A DNA stretch of 14,220 nucleotides from an uncultured Chromatiaceae bacterium (GCA_946482615.1 CAMLSF010000099.1:1-14220), one strand, 5' to 3'; shown: positions 1 through 8,210, numbered from the stretch's first letter. Made by a program: numbers and translations. Notes: generated by a model not told the origin, from the sequence alone.

Positions 1-723
1 AGGATAACCCCAGCCACGGAACTGCTGTTCCTGACGTGGTGATTCGATAGAAGATAACACCAGCGCAAAACCTAATTTGTCATCCACAAATTTATCAACA
101 TAGTTGATAGAGGCTTTATGACCGTGATCATCAAAATCCGGGTTACCGGCATCCTGATCGTTTTGTTCGTAGTTTAAGTTCACCACAAAAGTATCTTCTG
201 CCGTCAGAGGACGCACAGTTTGCAGATCCACAGTACCGCCGATACCCTGCGCCATCAGGGTCGCGTCCGGAGTTTTGTAAACCATAGCAGTAGACACTAT
301 TTCAGATGGATACAGGTCGTATTCAACACCACGGTTGTCACCCATACCTAATAATTCACGGCCATTTAATGAAGTGCCAACGTAGTTTTCGTTAAAACCA
401 CGCACAGACAAACCGCTGGTACGACCGTTACGACGCTCACCGGCTAAACCTGGTAAACGCGCTAAAGATTCAGCCACGCTGGTATCTGGCAGCTTACCAA
501 TGTCTTCTGCTGACAAGACTTCAACGATGGAGTTTTCGCTCATTTTAACAGCCTGAGCTTTTTGCAGACTGCCACGGAAACCTGTGACGCCTATGACTTC
601 AATTTGTTCTTCTTGGGCAGGAGCCGCCTTGTTAGTTTCTTCAGTCTGTTGTGCGTAGCTGTACGAACTGACACCTGCAGTCGCAATAGCCATAGTGAGT
701 ATGCTTAACTTGAATTTATTCAT
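1..723 (-). CDS. TonB-dependent receptor, N-terminal part (runs off the left edge)
   Basis: This is an outer-membrane active transporter of the Caulobacter-type TonB-dependent receptor group. Only the first 241 residues are inside the window; the frame is open to base 1. I read the reverse strand directly: an ATG at 723-721 opens a Sec signal peptide (residues 1 to about 24, ending AYA-type Ser-Tyr-Ala before QQTEE). A TonB box-like stretch follows around residues 41-49 (IEVIGVTGF), then the plug domain, with LPDTSVAESLARLPG near 78-92, SVRGF near 106-110, SLNGRELLG near 118-126, YPSEIV near 138-143 and the plug-to-barrel GGTVDLQT near 162-169. The plug matches the complete receptor at 5224-8142 nearly motif for motif, so the two are paralogues. 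Since it shares an operator palindrome with the receptor-pullulanase operon, maltodextrin or a related alpha-glucan is the likely substrate (inference). The barrel, which would confirm specificity, is not visible. Confidence 0.93.
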   Translation of the reverse strand, partial: MNKFKLSILTMAIATAGVSSYSYAQQTEETNKAAPAQEEQIEVIGVTGFRGSLQKAQAVKMSENSIVEVLSAEDIGKLPDTSVAESLARLPGLAGERRNGRTSGLSVRGFNENYVGTSLNGRELLGMGDNRGVEYDLYPSEIVSTAMVYKTPDATLMAQGIGGTVDLQTVRPLTAEDTFVVNLNYEQNDQDAGNPDFDDHGHKASINYVDKFVDDKLGFALVLSSIESPRQEQQFRGWGYP

Positions 724-741
724 GCCCTTATCCCCGGATTT
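721..741 (-). promoter_or_regulatory. Ribosome binding region of the left TonB-dependent receptor
   Basis: Read on the minus strand, the start codon is preceded by CCGGGGATAAGGGC, giving a purine-rich Shine-Dalgarno stretch with GGGG 8 bases before the ATG. Nearly the same leader (CGGGGACAAGAGGC) sits before the receptor at 8142. The resemblance fixes the start codon of both genes and suggests a shared origin of their 5' leaders. Confidence 0.55.
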
Positions 742-800
742 GTTTGTTTTTTTGCTTCAGACTTATATCTGTCTGGTAATCGATACTAGTCTGACCTTAC

Positions 801-829
801 TAGTTAAACTTATCGCCGCCAATGTTCAA
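801..829 (-). promoter_or_regulatory. Candidate promoter of the left TonB-dependent receptor
   Basis: On the minus strand a TTGAAC (829-824) is followed after 17 bases by TAACTA (806-801). The -35 is fair and the -10 is poor, so this is weak on sequence alone. Its support is positional: the TTG lies exactly two bases downstream of the operator palindrome at 832-845, and the receptor at 8142 has a TTGTGA in the same position relative to its own copy. The leader to the ATG would be roughly 70 bases. Confidence 0.3.
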
Positions 830-831
830 CA

Positions 832-845
832 TGAATACGTATTCA
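832..845. promoter_or_regulatory. Operator palindrome TGAATACGTATTCA, copy 1
   Basis: This is a perfect 14-base palindrome 109 bases upstream of the left receptor's start codon. The surrounding 19 bases (827-845) are identical to 8259-8277 upstream of the other receptor. An even palindrome with a central CG is the usual shape of LacI-family operators, and maltose-type LacI regulators commonly control TonB-dependent receptors and alpha-glucanases in gammaproteobacteria. Assignment to such a regulator is inference; no regulator gene is in the window. Confidence 0.75.
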
Positions 846-1111
846 CCTCCTATGTTGACGCCCCTTTGCAGAGCATTTATGCAATTTTGCATTCTATTGG
901 TGCAAGCAACCTGCTGGATCGCCTGATTTATTTGAAGGAATGGACCAGAGCCTGCGCTCTAACTTAATGCAAACTTAGCTCAGTTCATCGAAGTTGCAAG
1001 TGGATATGCATTCAGCTTTGCATAGCTGCGGAATCAAGACGTTACACTGCGATAGCATTGCTTTAATGCTCAGCTATGTTCCGGGCAGGCACAATCAGAC
1101 ACTGATGCTGT
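846..1111. other. Non-coding DNA between the pullulanase terminator and the receptor operator
   Basis: No convincing gene is present here. A short open frame crossing this stretch (695-967) overlaps the operator and the receptor start, begins inside the receptor and has no family features, so I reject it. Two short inverted repeats are visible: ATGCAA-TT-TTGCAT at 879-892 and TATGCA-8 bases-TGCATA at 1005-1024. They might be protein sites, but no known consensus is recognised. Confidence 0.5.
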
Positions 1112-1140
1112 AAAAAAGGCCGTTATCAAAACGGCCTTTT
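1112..1140 (-). terminator. Rho-independent terminator of the receptor-pullulanase operon
   Basis: There is a perfect 11-base stem, AAAAGGCCGTT / AACGGCCTTTT (1114-1124 with 1130-1140), with a five-base loop. On the minus strand it is followed by a run of six T (1117-1112). It begins 22 bases after the pullulanase stop codon and separates that operon from the receptor that starts at 723. The A-tract on the other arm would also allow some function on the plus strand, but no plus-strand gene precedes it. Confidence 0.92.
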
Positions 1141-1162
1141 CGCTGACAGTGCAGTCAAAACT

Positions 1163-4100
1163 TTACTGTACTTTGGTCACCCTTAGCACTGGCGCTGCCG
1201 GGTCTGTTGCTGTCACTGTTACCTTATAATCAGCCTGCTCAGTGACAGGGAATTTCAGATTTGCCCCACCTCTGGTCAACACTTTATCAGTGTCTACACT
1301 GACGTTTTGATCGGCAGAACCAAAATCTACTGTGCTCCAGTCTGCGGAGGCTATCTTAAACTCATGATCAGCCGATACCTCAAGGTTTACCGTCACACTG
1401 TACACACCAGCACCGTCGTACTGCAGTGGATTAACCACACCCCAACCATTCATGTTGCCTCGCAGATAAACAGTGGTCTCACCATAAGGCACGAATTCAG
1501 TCACAGTGATCACCGGAGCCTCCGGATTGACAGCATTGACGCTGAAGGTATAAGTCGATGTTTTAGGGATAGTAATTTTCAGGTTAGAAGCACCACGGCT
1601 TAAGGTTTTCGCCGTCCCTAAAGTCACTTGTTGATCGGCTGAGCCAAAATCTACAGTGGACCAGTTCGCTGAGGCTATTTTGAACTCATAGTCACCTGCG
1701 GCAATAGTGATGCTTGCGCTGTAGACGCCATCACCGTCATAACTCATCGCATCTGTTTCACCCCAGCCATTCATGGCGCCACGCACATAAATAGTGGTTA
1801 ACTCATAGGGAGGAATATCAGCAGCGCCCAAAGTGGCATCAGCTTTTAAACCTTCGCCCTGAGCACCATTTTGAGGTTTAACAAAAACAGCTGCGGTATA
1901 GGCTGGTACAGTAAATGTACCTTCTGTAGCAGTTTCAGCAAAGCTGGCATCCTGCACCTGAGTATCGGCTGAAGCTTGCTGCACCTGATGCAATACAAAA
2001 CCTTTGGCAGTTGCAACCTCATGAGACTGCTCTGCTGCAGTGCCATTAATCACTACAACCACAGCGTCATGCTCAGGATCCAGATCCGTTAAGCCTGTAC
2101 CATCGTCTATGCTCATCACAATCAAACCTGGCGTCAGGTTTTTACCAATATTATGGAACCCCACCCGCTGCATCACATCCTGGCCCGTAGTTAAACGAAA
2201 CAGAGAGCTGCTTTTACGAATTTGCAGGAATTCGTTAAACACATCAGATGAAAACTGAATATCATCAGCAGCAGCTTTGGTATTAGCTTTGGTCGCAACA
2301 GCGGCTATGGTTGCCCAATTGGCACTGTTGTCCTGAGCCAGTGGTAAACCTACATTCCAGTTATTGGTTTCTTTGCTGAAATCAACAAAGTTAAACCAGT
2401 CACCTGCGTCATAACTGTTTCTATCCAGCGATTTGGAACGCAGCAAATCGTCCCCCATTTGCAGGAACGGAATACCCTGGCTTAACAAGGGGATAGCTAA
2501 AGCAATGTTGTTCGCCCTGACCCGGTTTTCCAGGCTTAAATCCACACCTGCTTTATGCAGTTCCAGCTGCAATTTATCCCAGATGGCTTCATTATCATGC
2601 TTAGATACATAGTTAATAATATCGGCAGGATCTGTAGCATAACCTGCTGGCTGCGAGTTCCAAATCACACTGGACGCTGTGCCGGTATTGCCTCTGTAGT
2701 CTTTGATAATAAAGTCTTTTAAGGTGCCGGCTAAACCAATTTCAATAAAGTTCTGCTGCTGGCGTTCCCCATCTTCACCTTTGCCGGTAAACAAGGCGGC
2801 ACTGCGCACGCTGTCCCGTAAACGGTCATTAAAAGTACCAATTTCTGTTCCGGCCATATTAGCCTGACGTGCTTGTTCAAACAGCCGATCATCAGCCACT
2901 TCACCAAAATTCCAGCCTTCCCCATAGAAGTAGGTGTCAGGATCCACAGCTCGTACAGCGTCTCGGGCCGCTAAAATATTAGCTTTTGGATGATGACCCA
3001 TAATGTCAAAACGGAAGCCATCAAAGCTGTATTCACGAGCTAACAACACCAGCGAGTCTTTGACGAATTTATCCATCATTTTGTGTTCAATTGCCGTATT
3101 TTCGCAGCAGGTAGAACGCTCTATAGTGCCGGTGGTTGGATTGTATCTGTGGAAGTAGCCTGGCACTATTTTGTCAAACACTGAGTTGTCAAACACAGCA
3201 GAGGAATTGGTGTGGTTGTACACCACATCCAGCACCACCCGCAGCCCCATCTCATGCAACGCTTTATTCATAGCACGCATTTCTTTAATACGGGCGACGC
3301 CTTCAGCGCTGGATGCATAACTGCCTTCAGGCACGTTAAAGTGGTGTGGATCATAACCCCAGTTAAAACCGTCTGTTGCCCTCATGTCTGCTACGAGCTG
3401 TTGCGCCAGTTCACCTGAAGGCTGATAGGACTTCAGTAAATCGATCAGTACTGTGGCATCGTTTTCGTTTGCACAAACTTTGGCGTTGGCATTCACTTTA
3501 CACAAGTCACCTACTGTATCTGTGATCTCCACACGTTTAGTCGCATCTTCATTCACAGTGGCCATATCTGTGGCAGGTAACATATGGAAATGCGTTACCC
3601 CACTTTCAGCCAGCTTTTTCAGATGTAAAACAGGGGCACTGTCCATCTCCGTAAAGGCCAGGTATTTCCCCCTATTGGCTTCACTGACACTAGCATCACG
3701 GATACTGAAATCACGAATATGGCCTTCGTAAATCACTGTATCTTCTGGATTTTCAATAGTTGGAATAGTTTGGGTTGCCCAGCCTTCAGGTTTTAAATCC
3801 TCGTCAGCTAAATTAACAAACTGACTGAAACGACCATTGGTCGACACACTGACTGAATAAGGGTCTGTGCTTTCAACAGTTTCAATTTTTTTAGTAGCCG
3901 GATGATACACCTTCACCTCAAAGCGGTAGAAAGTACGATCCAGACTGGCTTTGGTGCCGCTGTAACTCCAGATCCCTGTCGCGGTATCTAAAGTCATCAC
4001 CTGAGTTGAGGTCAGTGTTTTTGCCGCGTTGTAGAGTTTTAACGCCACGCTTTGAGCTGTAGGAGCCCAGACAGCAACCTTTACTGTATCGCCTTCATAG

Positions 4101-5152
4101 CTGATACCTAAAGTGGCTTCATCAGCGTCAGCTTCAGCACTGGTGTACAAATCATCCAGAACTTTAGCGGCTTGTACATAACTGGCGGCGGCTAGCTTGT
4201 TTTCCGCATCATAGGCCGCCAACACCAACTGGTTTTTCAACAGAGATTTGACTTGCTCTGTTGTCATGTTACTTCTGAATGCCGGCCAGTCTGCAATATG
4301 CGGCACCAGAGCTTTTTGCTGCTCTGTCAGCTCTGTTTCTTCTAAGCTAACAGTGTCCCCATTCAACTGGTCATCTGCATCTATTTCCAGATTGGCTGTA
4401 GCTGAATGGTGTAACTGCACTTTGCTGGCAATAGCACGATCTACATTCCAGACAAAGGTGTTGGTATCCAGCCAGTGAGCAGCTGAATTTGCGATAGAAA
4501 CACCTAAAGATAACAAAGGGAACTCAAAGACGGAGTTCACGCCAGAGAACGTAAAGTTCATCCGGGCAAATTTTTCATCCGATTTAGGTCCTAATGGCAT
4601 TTTCTGATCGCCACCACCCATTTCTTTACCTGCGTCATCTGTGCCAACATGGATAATAAAATTACCGCAAGCCCCTTCGACACCTGCTACGCCATCTTTT
4701 AATTCCAGAACCCAGTAAGCTCCGTAATTAGGATCAACCGCAGTATGCTCCAAACCATTGTCCCATGAAGCAGCTAAAGAACTGTCTTTGTAGGCAGAAC
4801 AAGCGTCATTATTCCAGGTATGTAAGCGATACCCGTCATAGTTACCGTCGGATCTTTTGTAAAATAATACGGCCTGACCAGCGGCAGGAAAAAATGCAGG
4901 CTCTGGTGCGTTAGGATCAACCCCAACAATACAGGTTTCGTTTTTCGCATCAGGCACTGTCGGCGCTTTACATTTGATCGGTGGTGGGTCAATACAGGCA
5001 GTGCCTGCAGCATTAGGAATTTGTGGCACATTACAGGTTAAGAGTTTAGTGCCACCATCTACTGAGTCTTCGCCACCACCGCCGCAAGCGGCCAGTGTCA
5101 GCGCAGCCAACCCCAAAAGGGCCAGCTTTAAGCTATGTGTTATCTGAAACAT
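1163..5152 (-). CDS. pulA: Lipoprotein pullulanase (alpha-1,6-glucosidase, GH13) with two C-terminal repeat domains
   Basis: It hydrolyses alpha-1,6 branch linkages in pullulan and starch, probably on the cell surface. The 1329-residue protein starts at the ATG 5152-5150, which has GGAG 8 bases upstream; a TTG 18 bases earlier in frame lacks this. A signal peptide ends in lipobox LTLAAC (Cys23, followed by Gly), as in secreted lipoprotein pullulanases. Next come a Cys-rich stalk (40-75), a CBM41-like N1 domain (about 85-185), an N2 region (205-250), and a CBM48-like domain (about 348-440). The GH13 core has YEGHIRDFSIRD (475-486), the pullulanase signature FNWGYDP (596-602), DVVYNH (642-647), nucleophile Asp716 in FRFDIMGHH, acid/base Glu745 in YFYGEGW, and KHDN (851-854). 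A typical pullulanase C-terminal domain runs to about 1095, then two 108-residue repeats. All catalytic residues are present. It is second gene in an operon after the receptor at 5224-8142. Confidence 0.95.
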   Translation of the reverse strand: MFQITHSLKLALLGLAALTLAACGGGGEDSVDGGTKLLTCNVPQIPNAAGTACIDPPPIKCKAPTVPDAKNETCIVGVDPNAPEPAFFPAAGQAVLFYKRSDGNYDGYRLHTWNNDACSAYKDSSLAASWDNGLEHTAVDPNYGAYWVLELKDGVAGVEGACGNFIIHVGTDDAGKEMGGGDQKMPLGPKSDEKFARMNFTFSGVNSVFEFPLLSLGVSIANSAAHWLDTNTFVWNVDRAIASKVQLHHSATANLEIDADDQLNGDTVSLEETELTEQQKALVPHIADWPAFRSNMTTEQVKSLLKNQLVLAAYDAENKLAAASYVQAAKVLDDLYTSAEADADEATLGISYEGDTVKVAVWAPTAQSVALKLYNAAKTLTSTQVMTLDTATGIWSYSGTKASLDRTFYRFEVKVYHPATKKIETVESTDPYSVSVSTNGRFSQFVNLADEDLKPEGWATQTIPTIENPEDTVIYEGHIRDFSIRDASVSEANRGKYLAFTEMDSAPVLHLKKLAESGVTHFHMLPATDMATVNEDATKRVEITDTVGDLCKVNANAKVCANENDATVLIDLLKSYQPSGELAQQLVADMRATDGFNWGYDPHHFNVPEGSYASSAEGVARIKEMRAMNKALHEMGLRVVLDVVYNHTNSSAVFDNSVFDKIVPGYFHRYNPTTGTIERSTCCENTAIEHKMMDKFVKDSLVLLAREYSFDGFRFDIMGHHPKANILAARDAVRAVDPDTYFYGEGWNFGEVADDRLFEQARQANMAGTEIGTFNDRLRDSVRSAALFTGKGEDGERQQQNFIEIGLAGTLKDFIIKDYRGNTGTASSVIWNSQPAGYATDPADIINYVSKHDNEAIWDKLQLELHKAGVDLSLENRVRANNIALAIPLLSQGIPFLQMGDDLLRSKSLDRNSYDAGDWFNFVDFSKETNNWNVGLPLAQDNSANWATIAAVATKANTKAAADDIQFSSDVFNEFLQIRKSSSLFRLTTGQDVMQRVGFHNIGKNLTPGLIVMSIDDGTGLTDLDPEHDAVVVVINGTAAEQSHEVATAKGFVLHQVQQASADTQVQDASFAETATEGTFTVPAYTAAVFVKPQNGAQGEGLKADATLGAADIPPYELTTIYVRGAMNGWGETDAMSYDGDGVYSASITIAAGDYEFKIASANWSTVDFGSADQQVTLGTAKTLSRGASNLKITIPKTSTYTFSVNAVNPEAPVITVTEFVPYGETTVYLRGNMNGWGVVNPLQYDGAGVYSVTVNLEVSADHEFKIASADWSTVDFGSADQNVSVDTDKVLTRGGANLKFPVTEQADYKVTVTATDPAAPVLRVTKVQ
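1166..1816 (-). repeat. Tandem 324-base repeat encoding two C-terminal pullulanase domains
   Basis: The last 217 or so residues consist of two homologous domains offset by exactly 108 codons (1816-1493 and 1492-1169). Each has TT-[IV]-Y-[VL]-RG-x-MNGWG near its start and a nearly invariant IASA-[ND]-WSTVDFGSADQ block. The DNA is also alike: TTGATCGG recurs at 1307 and 1631 with long matching stretches around it. The aromatic-rich MNGWG/DWST pattern resembles small beta-sandwich starch-binding modules appended to alpha-glucanases, but I cannot assign a CBM family. Many pullulanases of this type stop near 1100 residues, so this is an added tail. Confidence 0.85.
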
Positions 5153-5181
5153 AAGTCGTGCTCCAATCAATTCTTGTTATG

Positions 5182-5206
5182 AGCACCCGTTCATCAACTG
5201 GGTGCT
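5182..5206 (-). other. Hairpin in the receptor-pullulanase intergenic gap
   Basis: A seven-base perfect stem, AGCACCC / GGGTGCT (5182-5188 with 5200-5206), with an 11-base loop occupies the middle of the 71-base gap between the receptor stop and the pullulanase ATG. It has no following T-run, so it is not a standard terminator. In co-transcribed genes such a hairpin can stabilise the upstream message or partially attenuate the downstream gene. The role is inference. Confidence 0.45.
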
Positions 5207-5223
5207 AAATTTATCACTCAGGG

Positions 5224-8142
5224 TCAGAACGTATAGTTCGCACCAACAAAATACTGGCGGCCAAAAAACTGGATAGTGCCGGTATTGGCTTCTTCGCCAA
5301 AATAACTTTTGGTCGGTTCATCCGTCAGGTTGTTGACCTGAAACAACACACCAAAGTTATCGTTGATTTGATAAGAAGCCTGGTAATCAATCACTGTTTC
5401 ACCGTCGAAGTTCACCGTCTGAGCTTCAACAGCTACCTGTTCAGACACAAAATTGTCGCGGTAACGCCCACTGATACGGGTTTCAAAACCTTCGTATTCC
5501 CAGAACAGAGTCGCTGTCATGACGTTTTTTGATAAACCAGGTAAGGTGATATCAATGGTCTGAGCGCCTAAACTGACCTGCTGCTGGATTTCACTTTCCG
5601 TGTAGGAGTAGCTGCCACTGAAACCTAAACCTTGCCAAAAGGAGGGTAAAAATTTAAACACCTGGGTGTACGCAATTTCAGCACCGCGGATATAACCGCC
5701 TTTGTCGTTATTCACTGCAGTAGTGTAATTGCCCGGAGTGGTAGCCACCGGAGGTAAACCATCCGGATTGCCCGGTTCAGTACCTGGCACATAGTCCGGA
5801 ATAGGGAAACCGGCGGCAGCAAAATCGAAGTCTGTGATAGTGAAGGTATTGATAAAGGACTCTATGTCTTTATAAAACACTGCGGCGACAAAAGCACCGT
5901 CCGTTTCAGTGAAGTATTTCTCGTAAGAAATATCATACTGAGTGGCGTAAAACGGCTTTAAAAACGGACTATTGGAACTGGAACCATTTACCTGTCCCGT
6001 CAGCGCATCTATGGTGTAGCTGGTATTAGAGGCTAAGCGGTCAATAGGCGGCCGCGACATCACTTTAGCTGCTGCAAACCGAATCTGATCGCTGTCTGTT
6101 ACGGCAAAATTCAGGTTCAGCTGTGGCAGATAATCTCTGTAGGTCTGGCCTATAATGCCCGGCTTATAGCGGGTGTTCACCAGACCTGCAGCATCGGTAA
6201 TATTCTGTGCGCCTAAAGTTGCGTCGCCGCCTACATCTGTTAAATCAGAAGCGTATTGATCGGTTTCGACCATACGCACCCCTATGTTACCAGTGACCGG
6301 AATAGAGAAAATCTCTGTATCCAGATTGGCCATGACATAAGCAGCCATCACGTCTTCATAGACTTCGCCACTTTGTAGCACAGACCACGCAGTATCAGGA
6401 CCACCAGGCACTCTCTGGGATGGCAGAATCCCTGTATTTCCCGTGCCCCAGGTTTGTACCGGCTGCGGAATACCTTGTGGGAACCAGGCGTTTAGCGCTT
6501 TATCCAGATCAATAGCCAGATAACTGGGGAAATGGGAGAAATTGCCGCTGAAGTTCACCACATCGACCATATCAGCAGTGAGACGCAGCGGCGGTTGTGA
6601 GCTTAAAAAAGAGCCGTCTGAACCATACTCAAACACCTGACGATCATTGGAGTATTCACGCTCTGAGTAACGCACCCCGGCTTCAACTGAACTGATCAGC
6701 GCATTATCCAGCTCGTATTTACCATCCAGTTTGTAGGCGTTGACTTCATCCGAGTTGATATAGGGATAAATACCATATTTACTGACCATCACTCTGTCGA
6801 TATCAGTAAAAGCAGCTTCCTGATTAAAACCCACATCAGGCAGGTTTAAACCATTGAGCAAATAGCTGATCGACACATTGGTATCCAGCACCGGATTGGC
6901 CACTGTGGCGTCTTCTGCGACCAAAGACCACAACAGACCGTTTTTAAACACACTGTCCGCAGCAGAATGGGATACATCAAAGTTCAAAGTCAGCTCGTCT
7001 GTTGCTTCGAAATCGACATTAAAGCCAAAACTTTTCACTTCATCGTTGTCGGTATTGTCATCATTGACCAGTTCCACTCTGGTATTGCCATTGGTTTTGC
7101 GGTTAAAAGTGCCGCCTATCACCAGATTGTCATTGATCACCGGATTGCCAATAGCAGCACCATCCCCTTCCAGTTTTACCCTGAAACCCCGGGCAAAAGC
7201 ATCGGTATCAAATTTAGATAAAAAGGCATCAGCTTTGACTGTTAACTTGTCTGTTGGGATCCATTCGAGGGCCGCCATATAACCGTTACGGGTTTCTTCA
7301 CCACCACGGTGCTGCATTTCAAAACCTTCACTGATCAGCTCATTCGGCTCTGCTTCACTGATCCCGTCCACGTCAGCCTGTTTGTTATACGCCAGGCCAA
7401 CAAACTGAGTTGACACACTGGGCTGATACAAACGGGCAAAACCAAAAGCAACACCTAAGGTTTCCTCTAAAAACTTGCCCTGATAAGACAAGCTGAAACG
7501 ATCACCCGTCTCCTGACCATTAGGAATTTCATCGGCCCTGTCGTTGTACATACCTCGTGCATTGACAGTGAAGTTATGAGTTTCTTTGGCTTTAAGCGGG
7601 CTGGCCGTTTTTAATTCCACTGTACCGGCCACCCCCCCTTCTATCAGTGAAGCTTTCGGCGATTTATACACAGAAGCGGAAGAAATCAGCTCGGACGGAT
7701 ACTGATCAAACTCGATATTACGTTGACCGCTGGTGGAAACCTGCTCGCGGCCATTTAAGGTCGAAAAGACAAAACCGCCCGCCATACCACGGATATTAAT
7801 TTCAGACGCCTGACCACCGGTACGGACTGCAGAAATACCGGGTAAACGGGTTAATGCATCCGCCATAGAAACGTCAGGCAAAGCGCCTAAATCGTCTGCT
7901 GAAATGGATTCCACCACAGTGTCAGCAAAACGTTTATCGTTCAGTGATTTGATTAAACTGCTGGAGAAGCCTTTGACTTCAATGACTTCAACTTCTTCTC
8001 TGGTTTTGCTGGTGTTTGAGCCAGCGCTGACTTGTTCTTCCTGTTGTGCGAGTTGCTGGTTTGCTTCTTCTGCGCTGATACTGCAACTAAAACCTGCAGC
8101 AGCAATAGCGAGCGTCAGCAAACTATGTTTATAGTTTGACAT
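5224..8142 (-). CDS. TonB-dependent receptor, Caulobacter type, probable alpha-glucan/maltodextrin uptake
   Basis: This is a complete 972-residue outer-membrane transporter, energised through TonB. A signal peptide (1-24, cut after SISA) precedes a Gln/Glu-rich spacer and a TonB box-like segment, VEVIEVKGF (51-59). The plug follows, with LPDVSMADALTRLPG (88-102), INIRGM (115-120), STLNGREQ (127-134), YPSELI (148-153) and GGVAGTVELKT (169-179). A long 22-strand type barrel ends in the outer-membrane terminal phenylalanine (FVGANYTF). Length and motifs fit the family. It is first in an operon: the pullulanase follows after 71 bases, with no terminator between. That coupling makes branched maltodextrins or pullulan products the likely cargo (inference). 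An operator palindrome lies 120 bases upstream and a GGGG/GAGG purine stretch precedes the ATG. The paralogue at 1-723 has the same plug motifs. Confidence 0.95.
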   Translation of the reverse strand: MSNYKHSLLTLAIAAAGFSCSISAEEANQQLAQQEEQVSAGSNTSKTREEVEVIEVKGFSSSLIKSLNDKRFADTVVESISADDLGALPDVSMADALTRLPGISAVRTGGQASEINIRGMAGGFVFSTLNGREQVSTSGQRNIEFDQYPSELISSASVYKSPKASLIEGGVAGTVELKTASPLKAKETHNFTVNARGMYNDRADEIPNGQETGDRFSLSYQGKFLEETLGVAFGFARLYQPSVSTQFVGLAYNKQADVDGISEAEPNELISEGFEMQHRGGEETRNGYMAALEWIPTDKLTVKADAFLSKFDTDAFARGFRVKLEGDGAAIGNPVINDNLVIGGTFNRKTNGNTRVELVNDDNTDNDEVKSFGFNVDFEATDELTLNFDVSHSAADSVFKNGLLWSLVAEDATVANPVLDTNVSISYLLNGLNLPDVGFNQEAAFTDIDRVMVSKYGIYPYINSDEVNAYKLDGKYELDNALISSVEAGVRYSEREYSNDRQVFEYGSDGSFLSSQPPLRLTADMVDVVNFSGNFSHFPSYLAIDLDKALNAWFPQGIPQPVQTWGTGNTGILPSQRVPGGPDTAWSVLQSGEVYEDVMAAYVMANLDTEIFSIPVTGNIGVRMVETDQYASDLTDVGGDATLGAQNITDAAGLVNTRYKPGIIGQTYRDYLPQLNLNFAVTDSDQIRFAAAKVMSRPPIDRLASNTSYTIDALTGQVNGSSSNSPFLKPFYATQYDISYEKYFTETDGAFVAAVFYKDIESFINTFTITDFDFAAAGFPIPDYVPGTEPGNPDGLPPVATTPGNYTTAVNNDKGGYIRGAEIAYTQVFKFLPSFWQGLGFSGSYSYTESEIQQQVSLGAQTIDITLPGLSKNVMTATLFWEYEGFETRISGRYRDNFVSEQVAVEAQTVNFDGETVIDYQASYQINDNFGVLFQVNNLTDEPTKSYFGEEANTGTIQFFGRQYFVGANYTF

Positions 8143-8160
8143 GCCTCTTGTCCCCGATTT
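8140..8160 (-). promoter_or_regulatory. Ribosome binding region of the complete TonB-dependent receptor
   Basis: On the minus strand the ATG is preceded by AAATCGGGGACAAGAGGC. GGGG ends 9 bases before the start, while the AGAGG element is too close to be the main site. It matches the leader of the receptor at 723, apart from a one-base gap and one substitution. Confidence 0.5.
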
Positions 8161-8210
8161 GGATTGTTATGGACCTTCCTTGAACAACACAATCAAAGGA
8201 CGTCCTGATT

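Noticed and set aside
832..845. The palindrome TGAATACGTATTCA as an arginine repressor (ARG) box
   Set aside because: The arms match TGAAT...ATTCA, but ARG boxes have an all-A/T centre and usually come in pairs three bases apart. Here the centre is ACGT, the sites are single, and the genes are glucan genes rather than arginine genes.
695..967. A 90-codon plus-strand open frame upstream of the left receptor
   Set aside because: It begins inside the receptor gene on the other strand and spans the operator and promoter. Its hydrophobic look comes from the reversed signal-peptide and AT-rich DNA.
5153..5170. An upstream TTG start adding six residues to the pullulanase
   Set aside because: The GGAG site lies within this stretch and is correctly spaced for the ATG at 5152. 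The shorter form also gives a normal lipoprotein signal peptide.
6878..7282. A 134-codon plus-strand open frame inside the complete TonB receptor
   Set aside because: It is an antisense shadow of the barrel region, with no ribosome site or recognisable domain.
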